Assembly (NCBI GenBank): GCA_963830385.1
Contig: CAWHMD010000005.1
Span: 1,116,001-1,180,000 of the forward strand
From: Bog-532 sp963830385
GTDB lineage: Bacteria > Actinomycetota > Actinomycetes > Streptosporangiales > Streptosporangiaceae
DNA length: 64,000 nt
Direction of reading: 5' to 3'
A program made the position numbers and the translations under genes. Positions 51,073 through 61,785 of the stretch are shown one piece after another (position 1 is the first letter of the stretch; every line of letters begins with the position of its first letter). The notes under the pieces were generated by a model, which was given only the letters and a program-made list of their open reading frames with translations, was not told the origin of the DNA and made no database searches.

Positions 51073-52553
51073 AGCGCCACCCCCTGGGTCATCCCGGACG
51101 GCTGTGCCGCCGCTACGCGCTCCGCGCCATCCAGGGCACCGAGTCCCCGTCTCAGCTCGACCGCCGCGTTCAGTCCGCTGCGCACCGCACCCTCCATCGT
51201 GTCCGGCCATCCGGTATCGGTCCATGCACCGGCGAGCGTCAGGCCCGGCAGTGCGGTGGCCGCTCGCGGCCGCAGCCGCCCGCACCCGGGTTCCTGGCGG
51301 AACGTCGCCCGCCGCTCCCTGGTCACAAAGAATTCGCTGACCCGCGCCTCCTGCGCCGCGGGCAGCAATCCGGCCAGCGCCGGAACGAACATCTCCCGCA
51401 GCCGGGCGGCGGGCATGTCCACGTAGGGCTCCGCCGCCGACAGGGAGATCGCCAGGTACTGCCCCCGGTTGCTCTTCCCGAACCCGGAAATAGCGGTCCG
51501 GTCGAACACCCACTGCACCGGGGAGTCGACCGCGGCCGCGAACGGCAGGCCGAGCACCTGACGGTCGTAAATCACGTGCACGTTGATGATAGGCGAGGTG
51601 CCCAGGTCCGCCCAGGTCGTGGCCGGGACGCCGGCCGGGCCGGGCACCAGCCGGGCCGCCACGTAGGGCGGCACCGCGATCACCACGCCGTCGGCCTGCA
51701 GCGCACCACGCTGGTCCGGGGCGATCTGGGCCCCGTCGCCGCCGCCGGCGTCCTCTTCACCGCGAGCCAGCCGGACGACGTACCGTCCGCCGTTCCCGCC
51801 CGGCGGGGCCAGCTCCACGCCGGCCGCCTTGACCCCCAGCCGGACCTCGGCGCCCAGTCGCTTGAGCAGCGCCAGGCCCGCAGTGCCGTGCAGTTCGCCG
51901 AGCGGGGCCAGCGGGATGCCGATGTCGGCCGCGTCGTTCCTGCCCAGCAGCCCGGTCTTGATCACGGTCGTGGCCAGCGCCAGCGAGGCGTCGTCGCCCG
52001 GGACGTTCAGCGAGGCCACCGTGAACAGGTCCCACAGCACCCGCCGGGTGCGCTCGTCCTGGCCGTGCGCGGCCAGCCAGTCGCCCAGCCGCTGGGAGTC
52101 CAGCGCCGGGTCGTCCGGGTCGAGGAACCGCATGGCCAGCGCGGCCTGCCCCACCCGGGCCCGCTCGGCCAGCGACAACCGGGAGTACCGGGCCAGGGAC
52201 GCGCTCAGGTGCAGCGGCCCCGGCAGCCGGTTGCGGCGCAGCCGGGCGGTGCCGTCGGGGGCCAGCACGGTGACGTCGAACCGGTCCTGGATGCGCACCG
52301 AGTCGGTCATGCCCAGCCGGGCCAGCAGGCCCTGGTAGGCAGTGCAGCAGCGGAGGAAGACGTGCTGGCCGGTGTCGACGACCAGCGCCCCGCGGTTGAA
52401 CGAGGTGGTGGCGCCGCCCAGCCGCGGCCGGGCCTCCAGCAGCGTGACCGCCGCCCCGGCTTCGGACAGCGCGATCGCGGCGGTGATACCGGCCAGGCCG
52501 CCGCCGATCACTACCACCCGGCGGCGGCCGCGGTCCGCCGTCGGCGCGCTCAC
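51069..52553 (-). CDS. hpnE: Hydroxysqualene dehydroxylase (squalene-associated FAD enzyme)
   Basis: 494 residues. N-terminal FAD site VVVIGGGLAGITAAIALSEA with E-binding TLLEARPRLGG. Body and C-terminal FAD motif (LTLAGAWTDTGWPDTMEGAV) match the HpnE/CrtI-related desaturases. It reduces hydroxysqualene to squalene with FAD. Overlaps hpnD stop by 4 nt. Confidence 0.92.
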   Translation of the reverse strand: MSAPTADRGRRRVVVIGGGLAGITAAIALSEAGAAVTLLEARPRLGGATTSFNRGALVVDTGQHVFLRCCTAYQGLLARLGMTDSVRIQDRFDVTVLAPDGTARLRRNRLPGPLHLSASLARYSRLSLAERARVGQAALAMRFLDPDDPALDSQRLGDWLAAHGQDERTRRVLWDLFTVASLNVPGDDASLALATTVIKTGLLGRNDAADIGIPLAPLGELHGTAGLALLKRLGAEVRLGVKAAGVELAPPGGNGGRYVVRLARGEEDAGGGDGAQIAPDQRGALQADGVVIAVPPYVAARLVPGPAGVPATTWADLGTSPIINVHVIYDRQVLGLPFAAAVDSPVQWVFDRTAISGFGKSNRGQYLAISLSAAEPYVDMPAARLREMFVPALAGLLPAAQEARVSEFFVTRERRATFRQEPGCGRLRPRAATALPGLTLAGAWTDTGWPDTMEGAVRSGLNAAVELRRGLGALDGAERVAAAQPSGMTQGVAL

Positions 52554-53470
52554 CGCCGCCGTCCCGGCAGCAGCGGGCGGGCCAGCGAGGCCACCGCGAC
52601 CATCGCCTTCTCCCGCGGGGACAGCGACAGCCGGCCGTGCAGCACCGCGGCGGGCTCGGCGATGATGCGATCCAGCAGCTTGCGGTAGATGCCGGCCATC
52701 GCCCCGGTGCAGGCCGCGCTGCGCGCGTCCAGCATCGGCAGCAGCTGCAGGCCGGTCGCGTACCAGTCGCGGGCGCGGGCCGCCTCGAACTCGATCAGCG
52801 TGACGAAGCGGGCTTCGGCGGCCGCGTCCGGGGCCGGCTCGGCGGCTGGGTCGGGCTCGCCGCCCGGCTTCAGGGTCACCCCGAACCGGTCGAGGTCCTC
52901 GGACGGCAGGTACACCCGGCCGTTCTGGTAGTCCTCGCGGATGTCGCGCAGGATGTTGGTGATCTGGAGCGCGACCCCCAGCGAGTCGGCCAGCGGCACC
53001 GCCTTGGCGGGGTCGTCGGTGCCGAAGACCCCGAGCGACAGCCGCCCGATCGAGCCGGCCACGCAGCGGCAGTAGTACCGCAGCTCGTCAAAGCTGGTGT
53101 AGGTGGTGCCCTTGGTGTCCGCCACGCAGCCGTCGATCAGCTCGCCGAACGCGGCCAGCGGGACCGGGAAACGCTGGCCGGTGTCGGCCAGCGCCATCAG
53201 CACCGGATCGCCGGCGGGCGGGGCGGGGGCGTCCGGCTCGGCCAGGCTCAGCACTTCGCGACGGGCCTGCTCCAGCGCCGCCAGCTTGTCCGAGGCGGCC
53301 ATGTCGCCGTCGCCGATGTCGTCGATCCGGCGGGCGAACGCGTACAGCGCGGCGAGGGACTGCCGTTTGCCCGCGGGCAGCAGCCGGATGCCGTAGGCGA
53401 AGTTCCTCGCCTGTGACCAGGTGATCTCCTCGCAGGCCTGGTAGGCCTCGGCCGTGTCCATGTCCCTCAC
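52550..53470 (-). CDS. hpnD: Presqualene diphosphate synthase
   Basis: 306 residues, squalene/phytoene synthase family. Substrate-binding Asp motifs are FARRIDDIGDGD and ILRDIREDYQNGRVYLP. HpnD condenses two farnesyl diphosphates to presqualene diphosphate. Distinguished from HpnC by closer match to CrtB-type DxxxD and position second in the operon. 4-nt overlap with hpnC. Confidence 0.9.
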   Translation of the reverse strand: MRDMDTAEAYQACEEITWSQARNFAYGIRLLPAGKRQSLAALYAFARRIDDIGDGDMAASDKLAALEQARREVLSLAEPDAPAPPAGDPVLMALADTGQRFPVPLAAFGELIDGCVADTKGTTYTSFDELRYYCRCVAGSIGRLSLGVFGTDDPAKAVPLADSLGVALQITNILRDIREDYQNGRVYLPSEDLDRFGVTLKPGGEPDPAAEPAPDAAAEARFVTLIEFEAARARDWYATGLQLLPMLDARSAACTGAMAGIYRKLLDRIIAEPAAVLHGRLSLSPREKAMVAVASLARPLLPGRRR

Positions 53471-54363
53471 CTCCCTCGCAGATAGGCCTGGATGGCCAGC
53501 CGGGCCGTCACCTTTTTATCCGGATGCGGGGTGACCGCCAGCACGTCGTAGCCGGCCGCGGTGATCGCGGCCAGCGCGGCGCGGCCTCCGGCCAGGTAGC
53601 CCGCGACCGCCACCCGCGCGGCCCCGCGCAACGTACCGACCAGCGGCGCACCCTCGTCGAGCATCGCGGACGCCCTCGTCACCTCGTAGCTCATCAGCGC
53701 CCGGACCCGCGGCCCCGTCACCGCGGCGGCCAGGTCAGGCTCGGTCACCCCGAACTTCTCCCGGTCGGCCCGCGGCAGGTAGATCCGGCCCTTGCCGAGG
53801 TCCTCGGCGACGTCCTGCCAGTGTTCGGCCAGCTGAAGAGCAGTGCAGATGCTATCGGACAGCTGCTCGCGAGCCGGAGTCGCCGCACCGAAGATGTACA
53901 GCACGACCCGGCCGATCGGGTTGGCGGACAGCCGGCAGTAGCCCACCAGGTCATCGATCGACTCGTACCGGGTGACCAGCTGGTCCTGCCGGTTGGCCTG
54001 GATCAGGTCGAGCAGCGGCTGCGCCGGTACCCCACACTCGGCCACCGTGACGGCCAGCTCCCGGATTGCGGCCAGCTGGGGGGTGCTGCCGTCGTAGATG
54101 CGGTTGACGTCGGCCTCGAGCTCGTCGAGCAGCCGCAGCCGCTCCTGCGGCGAGACCTCATCCCCGATGTCGTCGGTCAGCCGGGCGAACCCGTACAGCG
54201 CCATCAGGCGACGCCGGTACCGGGCGGGCAGGATGCGCAGGGCGACCGGGAAGTTCTCGGTGGACGCCTGGGCGGCGGCGGTGAGCGAGACGCCCTCAGC
54301 GGAGGCGGGCGCCATTTGGGCATGCGTGGGCGCAGGCTCAGTTCCGCTCACGTTGCCAGCCAT
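53467..54363 (-). CDS. hpnC: Hydroxysqualene synthase
   Basis: 298 residues from ATG 54363 (an upstream TTG would add 12 residues; no strong ribosome-binding site for either). Asp motifs FARLTDDIGDE and WQDVAEDLGKGRIYLPR. HpnC converts presqualene diphosphate to hydroxysqualene. First gene of the hopanoid operon, whose promoter must lie in the gap upstream of 54364. Confidence 0.9.
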   Translation of the reverse strand: MAGNVSGTEPAPTHAQMAPASAEGVSLTAAAQASTENFPVALRILPARYRRRLMALYGFARLTDDIGDEVSPQERLRLLDELEADVNRIYDGSTPQLAAIRELAVTVAECGVPAQPLLDLIQANRQDQLVTRYESIDDLVGYCRLSANPIGRVVLYIFGAATPAREQLSDSICTALQLAEHWQDVAEDLGKGRIYLPRADREKFGVTEPDLAAAVTGPRVRALMSYEVTRASAMLDEGAPLVGTLRGAARVAVAGYLAGGRAALAAITAAGYDVLAVTPHPDKKVTARLAIQAYLRGR

Positions 54364-54872
54364 GGGGATATCTTCGGGGCCGGCCAGTAAAGAATGCAAA
54401 CAATGACACCCCCGTCACCTGACACGAGCGTCAAGGATTGGGGACAGCGGACGGTGTTTTCGCGGGCCGGCGGGATGTTTGCCGACGCCACACCGCGACT
54501 CCCGGGCACCATGTTCCACCGGGGTGAGACCGTTTCGCAATCGTCTGCGTTATTAAATTTGCCGGGACGCCGACCCGGGTGATATGCGCCGGGACGGGCC
54601 AGATCCGCCGGCACAGGCCGGGCTGAGCAGCATCTTCCGCGTCACCGTCACGGCTGGGACATAAGCGCGATACACAGTTGATACATATTCGATGCTCGAC
54701 CGTCGCGTTTTTTGCCGCTCGACAATAGTTTACGTGCTACCGACAGCAGCGACGTGCTCACGCACACTTCCGCATGACTTCCGATAGCGCCGAGAAACTG
54801 CCGAATATTCCGGCCCATAACCGTCACTAAGCGCTATGCCGTGATGGCAATTTCAGCGGATCGATCAACCAT
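54364..54872. other. Promoter region of the hopanoid operon, no gene seen
   Basis: 509 nt, clearly AT-richer than its neighbours (many AT-rich runs near 54650-54750). Divided between the hpnC promoter (left end, minus strand) and the region after the phosphatase gene. Contains CGTGTCAGG/CCTGACACG-type half-sites near 54415-54425 and 54875-54893, possible regulatory sites. Confidence 0.4.
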
Positions 54873-54894
54873 TTCCTGACACACGTGTCAGGAA
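54873..54894. terminator. Hairpin overlapping the phosphatase stop
   Basis: TTCCTGACA-CACG-TGTCAGGAA is a 9-bp perfect stem that includes the stop codon of the minus-strand phosphatase gene. No U-tract follows, so a terminator role is only possible; an operator-like role is an alternative. Confidence 0.45.
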
Positions 54895-56006
54895 CGCCAG
54901 ATGAGCACCAGCGCCCGGTCATCGTTGCTGCCGATGTCCCGCTGCATGGTCGTCACCAGCTCGCCGGCCCCGGTCCTGAAGCCGTTCTGGACCAGGCGTT
55001 CGGCCTCACCGAGGAGCTTGTCGATGCCGTCGTCGATGTCCCGGCCGGGCGCCTCGACCAGGCCGTCGGTGTAGAGCATGAGCGCGTCGCCGCGGCGCAG
55101 CACGCCCTCCTCGTTGCTGGTCGGCACGGCCTGCAGGTCGGGCACGACGCCGAGCACGATGCCGCGGGCCTGGCCCACCCGCCAGCGGCCGCTGGCCGCG
55201 TCGTAGTGCACGGCGGGCAGGTGCCCGGCCGAGGAGATCACGTACTCCCCCGAGTTCAGATCCAGCGACAGGTGCACGGCGGTGACGAAGCCCTCGTTCC
55301 AGCGGCCGCGGCGCAGGTAGGCGTTGGCGGCGGCCAGGAAGTCGGTGCTCGGCACCGAGCCGAGCAGGCCGCCGAACGCGCCGGACAGCAGCAGCGCCCG
55401 GGTGCCGGCGTCGATGCCCTTGCCGGACACGTCGACCAGCGCCACCTCGAGCGTCTTGCCGTCGGAGTAGGAGACCACGAAGTCGCCGCCGAACGAGGCG
55501 CCGCCGGCCGGGCGCAGCACGACCTCTGAGCCCCAGCCCTCGCCCAGCGCCGGCAGCTTGCCCTGCTCGCGGATGCGGTCCCGCAGCTCGATCAGCATCT
55601 GGTTGCCGCGCATGCCCTGCAGCCCGAGCTTGGCCCGGGTCCTGGCCTGCACGTCGGCGAAGATCGCGGTGACGACGATGGTGGCGATGATGCCCGGTCC
55701 GGCCTTGTGGCCGACGATGTCGTACACCAGCATGATCGCGGTCAGCACGAACAGGATCCGCAGTGCCCGCACCCACAGCAGCAGGCCGCCCGCCAGGATC
55801 GGCAGGATCATCACGCCGGGCGAGAACCACCACTCCGACAGGTGCGCGGCGGCGATGCCGATCGCCACCACCGCCAGCGAGAGCCCGAACGCCAGCCGCC
55901 GGTTCCGGGTGATGAACTGCTTGGTGGCAGCCTCACGGAGCTGCTGCGCGCGGGCACGCCATCCGTGCCCGGCGCGCCGCGGCGGGCGGTCCGGCCGGGA
56001 AACCAT
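54888..56006 (-). CDS. Membrane SpoIIE-type (PP2C) phosphatase
   Basis: 372 residues. About three or four membrane helices at residues ~38-115 (LAFGLSLAVVAIGIAAAHLS, VMILPILAGGLLLWVRALRI), then a PP2C/SpoIIE domain with its metal Asp motifs: GGDFVVSYSDGKTLEVALVD, VSGKGIDAG, SSAGHLPAVH, LMLYTDGLVEA. Probably dephosphorylates anti-sigma-factor antagonists. No partner kinase or antagonist gene is adjacent. Confidence 0.88.
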   Translation of the reverse strand: MVSRPDRPPRRAGHGWRARAQQLREAATKQFITRNRRLAFGLSLAVVAIGIAAAHLSEWWFSPGVMILPILAGGLLLWVRALRILFVLTAIMLVYDIVGHKAGPGIIATIVVTAIFADVQARTRAKLGLQGMRGNQMLIELRDRIREQGKLPALGEGWGSEVVLRPAGGASFGGDFVVSYSDGKTLEVALVDVSGKGIDAGTRALLLSGAFGGLLGSVPSTDFLAAANAYLRRGRWNEGFVTAVHLSLDLNSGEYVISSAGHLPAVHYDAASGRWRVGQARGIVLGVVPDLQAVPTSNEEGVLRRGDALMLYTDGLVEAPGRDIDDGIDKLLGEAERLVQNGFRTGAGELVTTMQRDIGSNDDRALVLIWRS

Positions 56007-56134
56007 GATGGCGGCACTGTATCCGCTATCGCTCCCGGTTGAGCCGCCGGCACGCCCCGTCAGCGGGCTGAGCCAAACGGATGACCCGGCTAAAGAAGTG
56101 GCCTTTTCCGGGTCGGCGGTGTAGCAAGACAGGC

Positions 56135-57379
56135 ATGACGGAGCGCTATCCGATCCGGCCCATCACCCCCGACGAGTTCGACGCGTTCTCGCTGGTCGAC
56201 CAGCATGCGTTCCACGGATCGCCGATGTCCGGGGCCGCCCGGGCCGCGATCATTTCCCGGTTCGAGTTCGACCGCAGCCTGATCGCGTTCGACGGCAGCA
56301 CCCCGGTCGGTGGCACGGTCGCGTTCACGTTCCGGCTGCGGGTGCCCGGCGCCAACGTGCCCGCGGCCGGCGTCAGCTGGGTCGCGGTGCTGCCCACCTA
56401 CCGGCGGCGGGGCATCCTCCGCTCGCTGATGCGGCGCCAGCTGGCCGACGTCCGGGACCGGGGCGAGCCGCTGGCGGTCCTGTGGGCCTCGGAGTCGGTG
56501 CTGTACGGCCGGTACGGGTACGGCCGGGCGTCCTGGACCCACGCCTACACCATCCACCGGGGCGAGGGCGCGCTGGCCGCCGACGCACCGTCCGACCCGG
56601 CCCTGCGGCTGCGCATCACCGAGCCCGGCCAGGCCCGGGCCGAGCTGGCCAAGGTGTACGAGGCGGTGTTCGACACCCGCCCGGGGTTCTTCCAGCGGAA
56701 CGACGTGTGGTGGGACCGGATGGTGTGGGACCCGGAGGACGAGCGGCACGGCTCGACCCCGCTGCGCTGTGTGGTGGCCGAGGACGACACCGGCCCGCGC
56801 GGGTACTCACTGTACAGCGGGCGCGACGGCTGGGACGAGGACGCGTTCCTGGCCGCCGGGGCGATCAACGTGCGCGAGCTGATCGCCACCGACCCGCCGG
56901 CCAGCGCGGCGCTCTGGGGTGACCTGCTCAGCCGGGACCTGACCGCCGACATCCACGCCCGCAGCCGCCCGGTCGACGACCCGGTGCAATTCCAGCTGGC
57001 CGACCCGCGGCGGCTGCGCACGCAGGTCAGCGACGCGCTGTGGGCGCGGATCATCGACCTGCCGGCCGCGCTCACCCAGCGCCGTTACCCCAGCCCGGTC
57101 GACGTGGTGCTGGACGTGCGCGACGACCTGCTGGAGGAGAATGCGGGCCGCTGGCGGCTGCGGGCCGACGAGTCCGGCCACGCCACCTGCGATCCGGTCC
57201 ACACCGACCCGGACATCGAGCTCGGCATCGCCGAGCTGAGCTCCGTCTACCTGGGTGGCACCCGGCTGGGCGCGCTGGCGGCGGCGGGCCGGGTCCGGCA
57301 GCTGCGGACCGGGGCCATCAGCCGCCTGTCGACCGCGATGTCCTGGGACCCGGCTCCGTGGTGCCCGTTGATCTTCTGA
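56135..57379 (+). CDS. Eis-like GNAT acetyltransferase
   Basis: 414 residues. GNAT core with GVSWVAVLPTYRRRGILRSLMRRQL (acetyl-CoA loop R-R-R-G-I-L) and VLYGRYGYGRASW, then a second GNAT-like domain and a C-terminal SCP2-like domain ending PWCPLIF (the family's functional C-terminal carboxylate at Phe). Matches the Eis family, some of which acetylate aminoglycosides at multiple amines. ATG 56135; divergent from the phosphatase. Confidence 0.88.
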   Translation: MTERYPIRPITPDEFDAFSLVDQHAFHGSPMSGAARAAIISRFEFDRSLIAFDGSTPVGGTVAFTFRLRVPGANVPAAGVSWVAVLPTYRRRGILRSLMRRQLADVRDRGEPLAVLWASESVLYGRYGYGRASWTHAYTIHRGEGALAADAPSDPALRLRITEPGQARAELAKVYEAVFDTRPGFFQRNDVWWDRMVWDPEDERHGSTPLRCVVAEDDTGPRGYSLYSGRDGWDEDAFLAAGAINVRELIATDPPASAALWGDLLSRDLTADIHARSRPVDDPVQFQLADPRRLRTQVSDALWARIIDLPAALTQRRYPSPVDVVLDVRDDLLEENAGRWRLRADESGHATCDPVHTDPDIELGIAELSSVYLGGTRLGALAAAGRVRQLRTGAISRLSTAMSWDPAPWCPLIF

Positions 57380-57410
57380 GCGGGCTGGCGGCTCGTGCGA
57401 CACTGGCGTC

Positions 57411-57616
57411 ATGAAGGTCACGCTGAGCGCGGCGATGCGAGCCCGGGACGTGTCACGGCCACGGGCCGAGGACGAGGAGGCGGCGCGCAAGGCTGATGCC
57501 GCGCCGCCCGCGGGCCGGGCCGACCGGGCCGACCGCTCCGACCGGGCCGACCGCTCCGACAGCCGTGACCGGAGCGGATCGGCCAAAGCAGCCGGTGGCC
57601 GCCGGCGGCGGCGCCG

Positions 57617-57620
<4 letters not shown>
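57411..57620 (+). CDS. Small basic protein with Asp-Arg repeats
   Basis: 69 residues: MKVTLSAAMRARDVSRPRAE at the start and a low-complexity ADRADRSDRADRSDSRDRSG stretch, ending in a run of six Arg. Very basic, disordered. Its end overlaps the end of rpiB by 4 nt (convergent). No function known; homologous short proteins are likely in relatives because the N-terminal MKVTLSAAMRARDVSRP reads like a conserved motif. Confidence 0.6.
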
Positions 57621-58090
<470 letters not shown>

Positions 58091-58141
58091 CGGGTGATTG
58101 TGTCAGAGGGCCTGGTCCCCGGGGGCCAGGCCCCGGACGGC

Positions 58142-58759
58142 TCAGTCGAAGATCGGGTCGCGGGTGCGGGAGCGCTTGAGCTCGAAGAAGCCGTCGGTCT
58201 CGGCGATGGCCAGCACGCCGTCCCAGAGCTTGGCGGCCGCCTCGCCGCGGGGGATCGGGGACAGTACCGGGCCGAACACCGACGTGCCCTTGACCGAGAT
58301 GACCGGGGTGCCGACCTCGTAACCGACCCGGTCCATGCCGCCGGAGTGGCTGGCCCGCAGGGCCTCGTCGTACTCGGTGGACTCGGCGGCGTCGGCCAGG
58401 CTGGCGGGCAGGCCGGCCTCCTTCAGCGCGGCCTCGTAGGTGGCGCGCTCGCGGGGGGCCTTCTCGATGTGGAACCTGGTGCCGAACGCGGTGTAGAGCT
58501 TGCCCAGCACCTCGGGACCGTACTGCTGCTCGGCCGCGATGCAGATGCGGACCGGGCCCCAGCCGGTGGCCAGCAGTTCCTTGTAGCTGTCGGGGATGTC
58601 GTCCTTTTCGCTGTTCAGAACCGAAAGGCTCATCACGTGCCAGCGCGGCGTGACCGGCCGGACCTTTTCGACCTCCAGGATCCACCGCGAAGCGATCCAG
58701 GCCCAGGGGCAAATCGGGTCGAACCAGAAATCAACGACGGTGTTCTCCTGCTCGGGCAT
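58142..58759 (-). CDS. DsbA-like protein, mycothiol-dependent nitroreductase family
   Basis: 205 residues, DsbA/2-hydroxychromene isomerase fold. The active site reads FWFDPICPWAWIASRW, with one Cys (CPWA); relatives such as Rv2466c have a second Cys in this motif. The family reduces nitro groups with mycothiol. The start MPEQENT at 58759 follows GAGGAG upstream. Located between rpiB and pepN, which is common in actinobacteria. Confidence 0.85.
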   Translation of the reverse strand: MPEQENTVVDFWFDPICPWAWIASRWILEVEKVRPVTPRWHVMSLSVLNSEKDDIPDSYKELLATGWGPVRICIAAEQQYGPEVLGKLYTAFGTRFHIEKAPRERATYEAALKEAGLPASLADAAESTEYDEALRASHSGGMDRVGYEVGTPVISVKGTSVFGPVLSPIPRGEAAAKLWDGVLAIAETDGFFELKRSRTRDPIFD

Positions 58760-58950
58760 GCGCGTGCTCCTCGTCTGGGCCGTTGGGCCGTCTGGGCCGA
58801 AAGCTGAACCGGCGTACGCCTGCGACAACCGGGGGCCTGCGCGGCTCATTCCGCGTCCGCTGGCCCATTCCCCGACCAGGGAGGAATGGCCGGGCAGCAG
58901 CGTGGAAGGATGGCAAGGCGCGGACGGAGCGCAACGAAGGGGATCCGCAG

Positions 58951-61489
58951 GTGCCAGACAACCTTACGCAGGACGAAGCCCGAGCCCGGGCCAGCGTCAT
59001 CACGGTGTCGTCTTATCAGGTCGAACTGGACCTGACCGGGGGCGACACCACGTTTTCGTCGGTCACCGTGGCGCGCTTCCAGGCGGGCAGCGGCGGCTCG
59101 GAGACGTTCATCAACTTGACCGCACCCAAGGTCTTGGAGATCACGCTCAACGGCTCACCGTTGTCGCTGGACAGCTTCGACGGTGACCGGATCACGCTGA
59201 GCAGCCTCAACCAGGACAACGAGCTGCGGGTAGTCGCGGAGTGCGCGTACTCCAACAGCGGCGAGGGCCTGCACAGGTTCACCGACCCGGCCGACGGCGG
59301 CGTCTACCTGTACTCGGATCTGGAGACCTTCGATGCGCACCGGGTCTACGCCTGCTTCGACCAGCCCGACCTGAAGGCGACCTACGAGCTGACCGTCACC
59401 GCGCCCTCGGACTGGACGGTCATCTCGAACATGGCGCCGGACTCCGAGGAGGCCTGGCGGCTCGGCTGGGGATTCGGCCAAGCGCTGGCACTTCCCGCCC
59501 ACCCCGGTCATGTCGAACTACATCACCGCGGTCGCGGCCGGCCCGTATCACGTGGTCCGGGATCACCACGACGGCATCCCGCTCGGTATCTACTGCCGCC
59601 AGTCGCTGGCCCAGTACCTCGACGCCGACGAGATCTTCGAGGTCACCAAGCAGGGCTTCGACTTCTACCACCAGGCGTTCGGCGTCCGGTACCCGTTCGG
59701 CAAGTACGACCAGCTCTTCGTGCCCGAGTTCAAGGAAGGCGCGATGGAGAACGCGGGCTGCGTGACGTTCCTGGAGGACTACATCTTCCGGTCCCGGGTG
59801 ACCGACTTCGCCCACGAGGCCCGGGCCGAGACGATCCTGCACGAGATGGCGCACCAGTGGTTCGGCGACCTGGTCACCATGCGCTGGTGGGACGACCTGT
59901 GGCTGAACGAGTCGTTCGCGACCTGGGCGGGCACGCTGGCCGAGGCCGAGGGGACCCGGTGGACGTCCGCCTGGACCACGTTCGCCCAGCTCTACAAGGC
60001 CTGGGCGTACCGGCAGGACCAGCTGCCGTCCACCCACCCGATCGCGGCCGACATCACCGACATCGAGGCCGTCGAGGTCAACTTCGACGGCATCACCTAC
60101 GCCAAGGGCGCGTCGGTGCTCAAGCAGCTGGTCGCCTACGTCGGCCGGGACAACTTCCTGGCCGGGGTCCGGCAGTACTTCGCCGACAACGAGTGGGGTA
60201 ACGCGACCCTCGCCGACCTGCTGCTGGCGCTGGAGGACGCATCCGGCCGCGAGCTGACCGGCTGGTCCCGCGAGTGGCTGCAGACGGCCGGGGTGAACAC
60301 CCTGCGACCGCAGTACGAGCTGGACGACCAGGGCCGGTTCACCTCGTTCGCGGTGCTCCAGGAGGCGGTGCCCCAGTACCCGGTGCTGCGCTCACACCGG
60401 ATCGCGATCGGCCTCTACGACCGGGGCGAGAACGGCCTGGTCCGCCGGCATCAGGTGGAGACCGACATCAGCGGCGAGCGCACCGAGATCCCCGAGCTGG
60501 CCGGGGAGCGGAGACCGGACCTGGTGCTGCTCAACGACGACGACCTGACCTACGCCAAGATCCGGCTGGACGACCACTCGCTGGCCACCCTGGTCGAGTC
60601 GATCGGCGATTTCCGCGACTCGCTGCCCGCCGCGCTGGCCTGGTCGGCCGCGTGGGACATGTGCCGGGACGCGGAGATGGCGGCCCGCGACTACGTGCGG
60701 CTGGTCATGCGGGGCGTGGACTCGGTGACCGACATCAGCGTGACCCAGACGCTGCTGCGGCAGGCGTCCCAGGCCGTCCGCCGGTTCGCCGACCCCGCCT
60801 GGCGGGACGAGGGCCTGGCCTACATGGGCGATGCCCTGCATGAGCTGCTGAGCGCGGCCGCCCCCGGCAGCGACGCGCAGCTCGCCTACACTCAGGCCCT
60901 GGCCGGGGTGGCGAGCTCCACCGGGCACCTGGACCTGCTGGCCGGCCTGCTCGACGGCTCTACCACGCTGGCGGGACTGACCGTCGACACCGAGCTGCGC
61001 TGGTCGCTGCTGCACCGGCTGGTCAGCCGGGGCCGGGCCGGGGTGGCCGAGATCGACGCGGAGCTGGGCCGGGACGCCACCGACGCGGGCGAGCGCCGGG
61101 CCGCCAGTGCCCGCGCGGCCGTGCCGGACGCCGCCAGCAAGCGGCGGACCTGGGATGAGATCGTGGCCGGCCGACTGCCGAACGCGGTGTTCCGGGCGAC
61201 CCTTTCAGGGTTTGCCGACCCCGACCAGGGCGAGCTGACCGCACCGTTCCGAGGCCCGTTCTTCGACGTGCTGAACGACGTGTGGGTCAACTGGAGCTCG
61301 GACATGGCCAAGCGCTTCGTGCTGATCGGCTACACGATCTGCCCGAACGAGCCGGAAACGATCAAGGTCACGGATGCCTACATCAAGCAGAACGAGCCGG
61401 CCGCGGCGCTGCGCCGGCTGCTGGTGGAGGGCCGCGACGACGTGTCCCGTGCCCTCCGCTGCCGCGCGCGCGACGCCCAGGCGACCTGA
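58951..61489 (+). CDS. pepN: Aminopeptidase N (M1 family), single frameshift near 59465
   Basis: About 845 residues after repair. The N-terminal frame (from GTG 58951) runs through FTDPADGGVYLYSDLETFDA, FDQPDLKATYELTVTAP and ISNMAPDSEEA, then goes out of frame near 59461-59470. Removing one base leads to GDSAKRWHFPPTPVMSNYIT in the second frame, which carries the exopeptidase motif GAMENAG and the zinc site HEMAHQWFGDLVT...E. The complete catalytic core suggests that the frameshift is a sequencing error, since PepN is normally intact. Confidence 0.88.
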
Positions 61490-61563
61490 GTCCGGGCTGG
61501 ACCGGGGTCCGGGCTGGCCTGGGCGTCGGAGCTTCTTGGCCGTTTGGGCCGGAGGACGGCATC

Positions 61564-61622
61564 AGAGGACGCGCAATGGCGCCATTGCGCGTCCTCTTAC
61601 AGGGGCAAAGGCGCCATTGCGC
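61564..61622. repeat. 34-bp perfect palindrome plus partial second copy
   Basis: AGAGGACGCGCAATGG (61564-61579) continues as a perfect palindrome to 61597 (34 bp, centre GGCGCC). Then TTACAGGGGCAAAGGCGCC and ATTGCGC (61597-61622) gives a second related unit. Same family as the elements at 33331 and 42684. Confidence 0.85.
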
Positions 61623-61678
61623 ATGTACCGGCCGGACCTGCGCGGGGTGCGGTAGCCGGCGGGCGGGCGGCCAGGGGA

Positions 61679-61728
61679 GTCGAAGGTAACTTTGGTGCCC
61701 TTCTAAGGGGACCAAAGTTACCTTCGAC
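61679..61728. repeat. 18-bp perfect-stem hairpin
   Basis: GTCGAAGGTAACTTTGGT (61679-61696) pairs exactly with 61711-61728. The loop GCCCTTCTAAGGGG also folds (CCCTT with AAGGG), extending the stem to about 23 bp with one mismatch. It sits between convergent genes and could terminate either. Confidence 0.8.
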
Positions 61729-61785
61729 CTCCTACGAACCCGGGGCTGACAGGGCTAGGGACTGACGGGGCTGGAGGGGTGCGCG

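Larger units (their letters stand above)
61490..61785. other. Convergent gap with long palindromes
   Basis: 296 nt between pepN and the HAD gene, with no gene. Carries the 34-bp palindrome (61564-61597) and the hairpin (61679-61728). Confidence 0.6.

Noticed and set aside
45418..54363. Carotenoid biosynthetic cluster
   Set aside because: CrtB-like and desaturase-like genes are better explained as hpnC, hpnD and hpnE because they lie with shc and hpnH.
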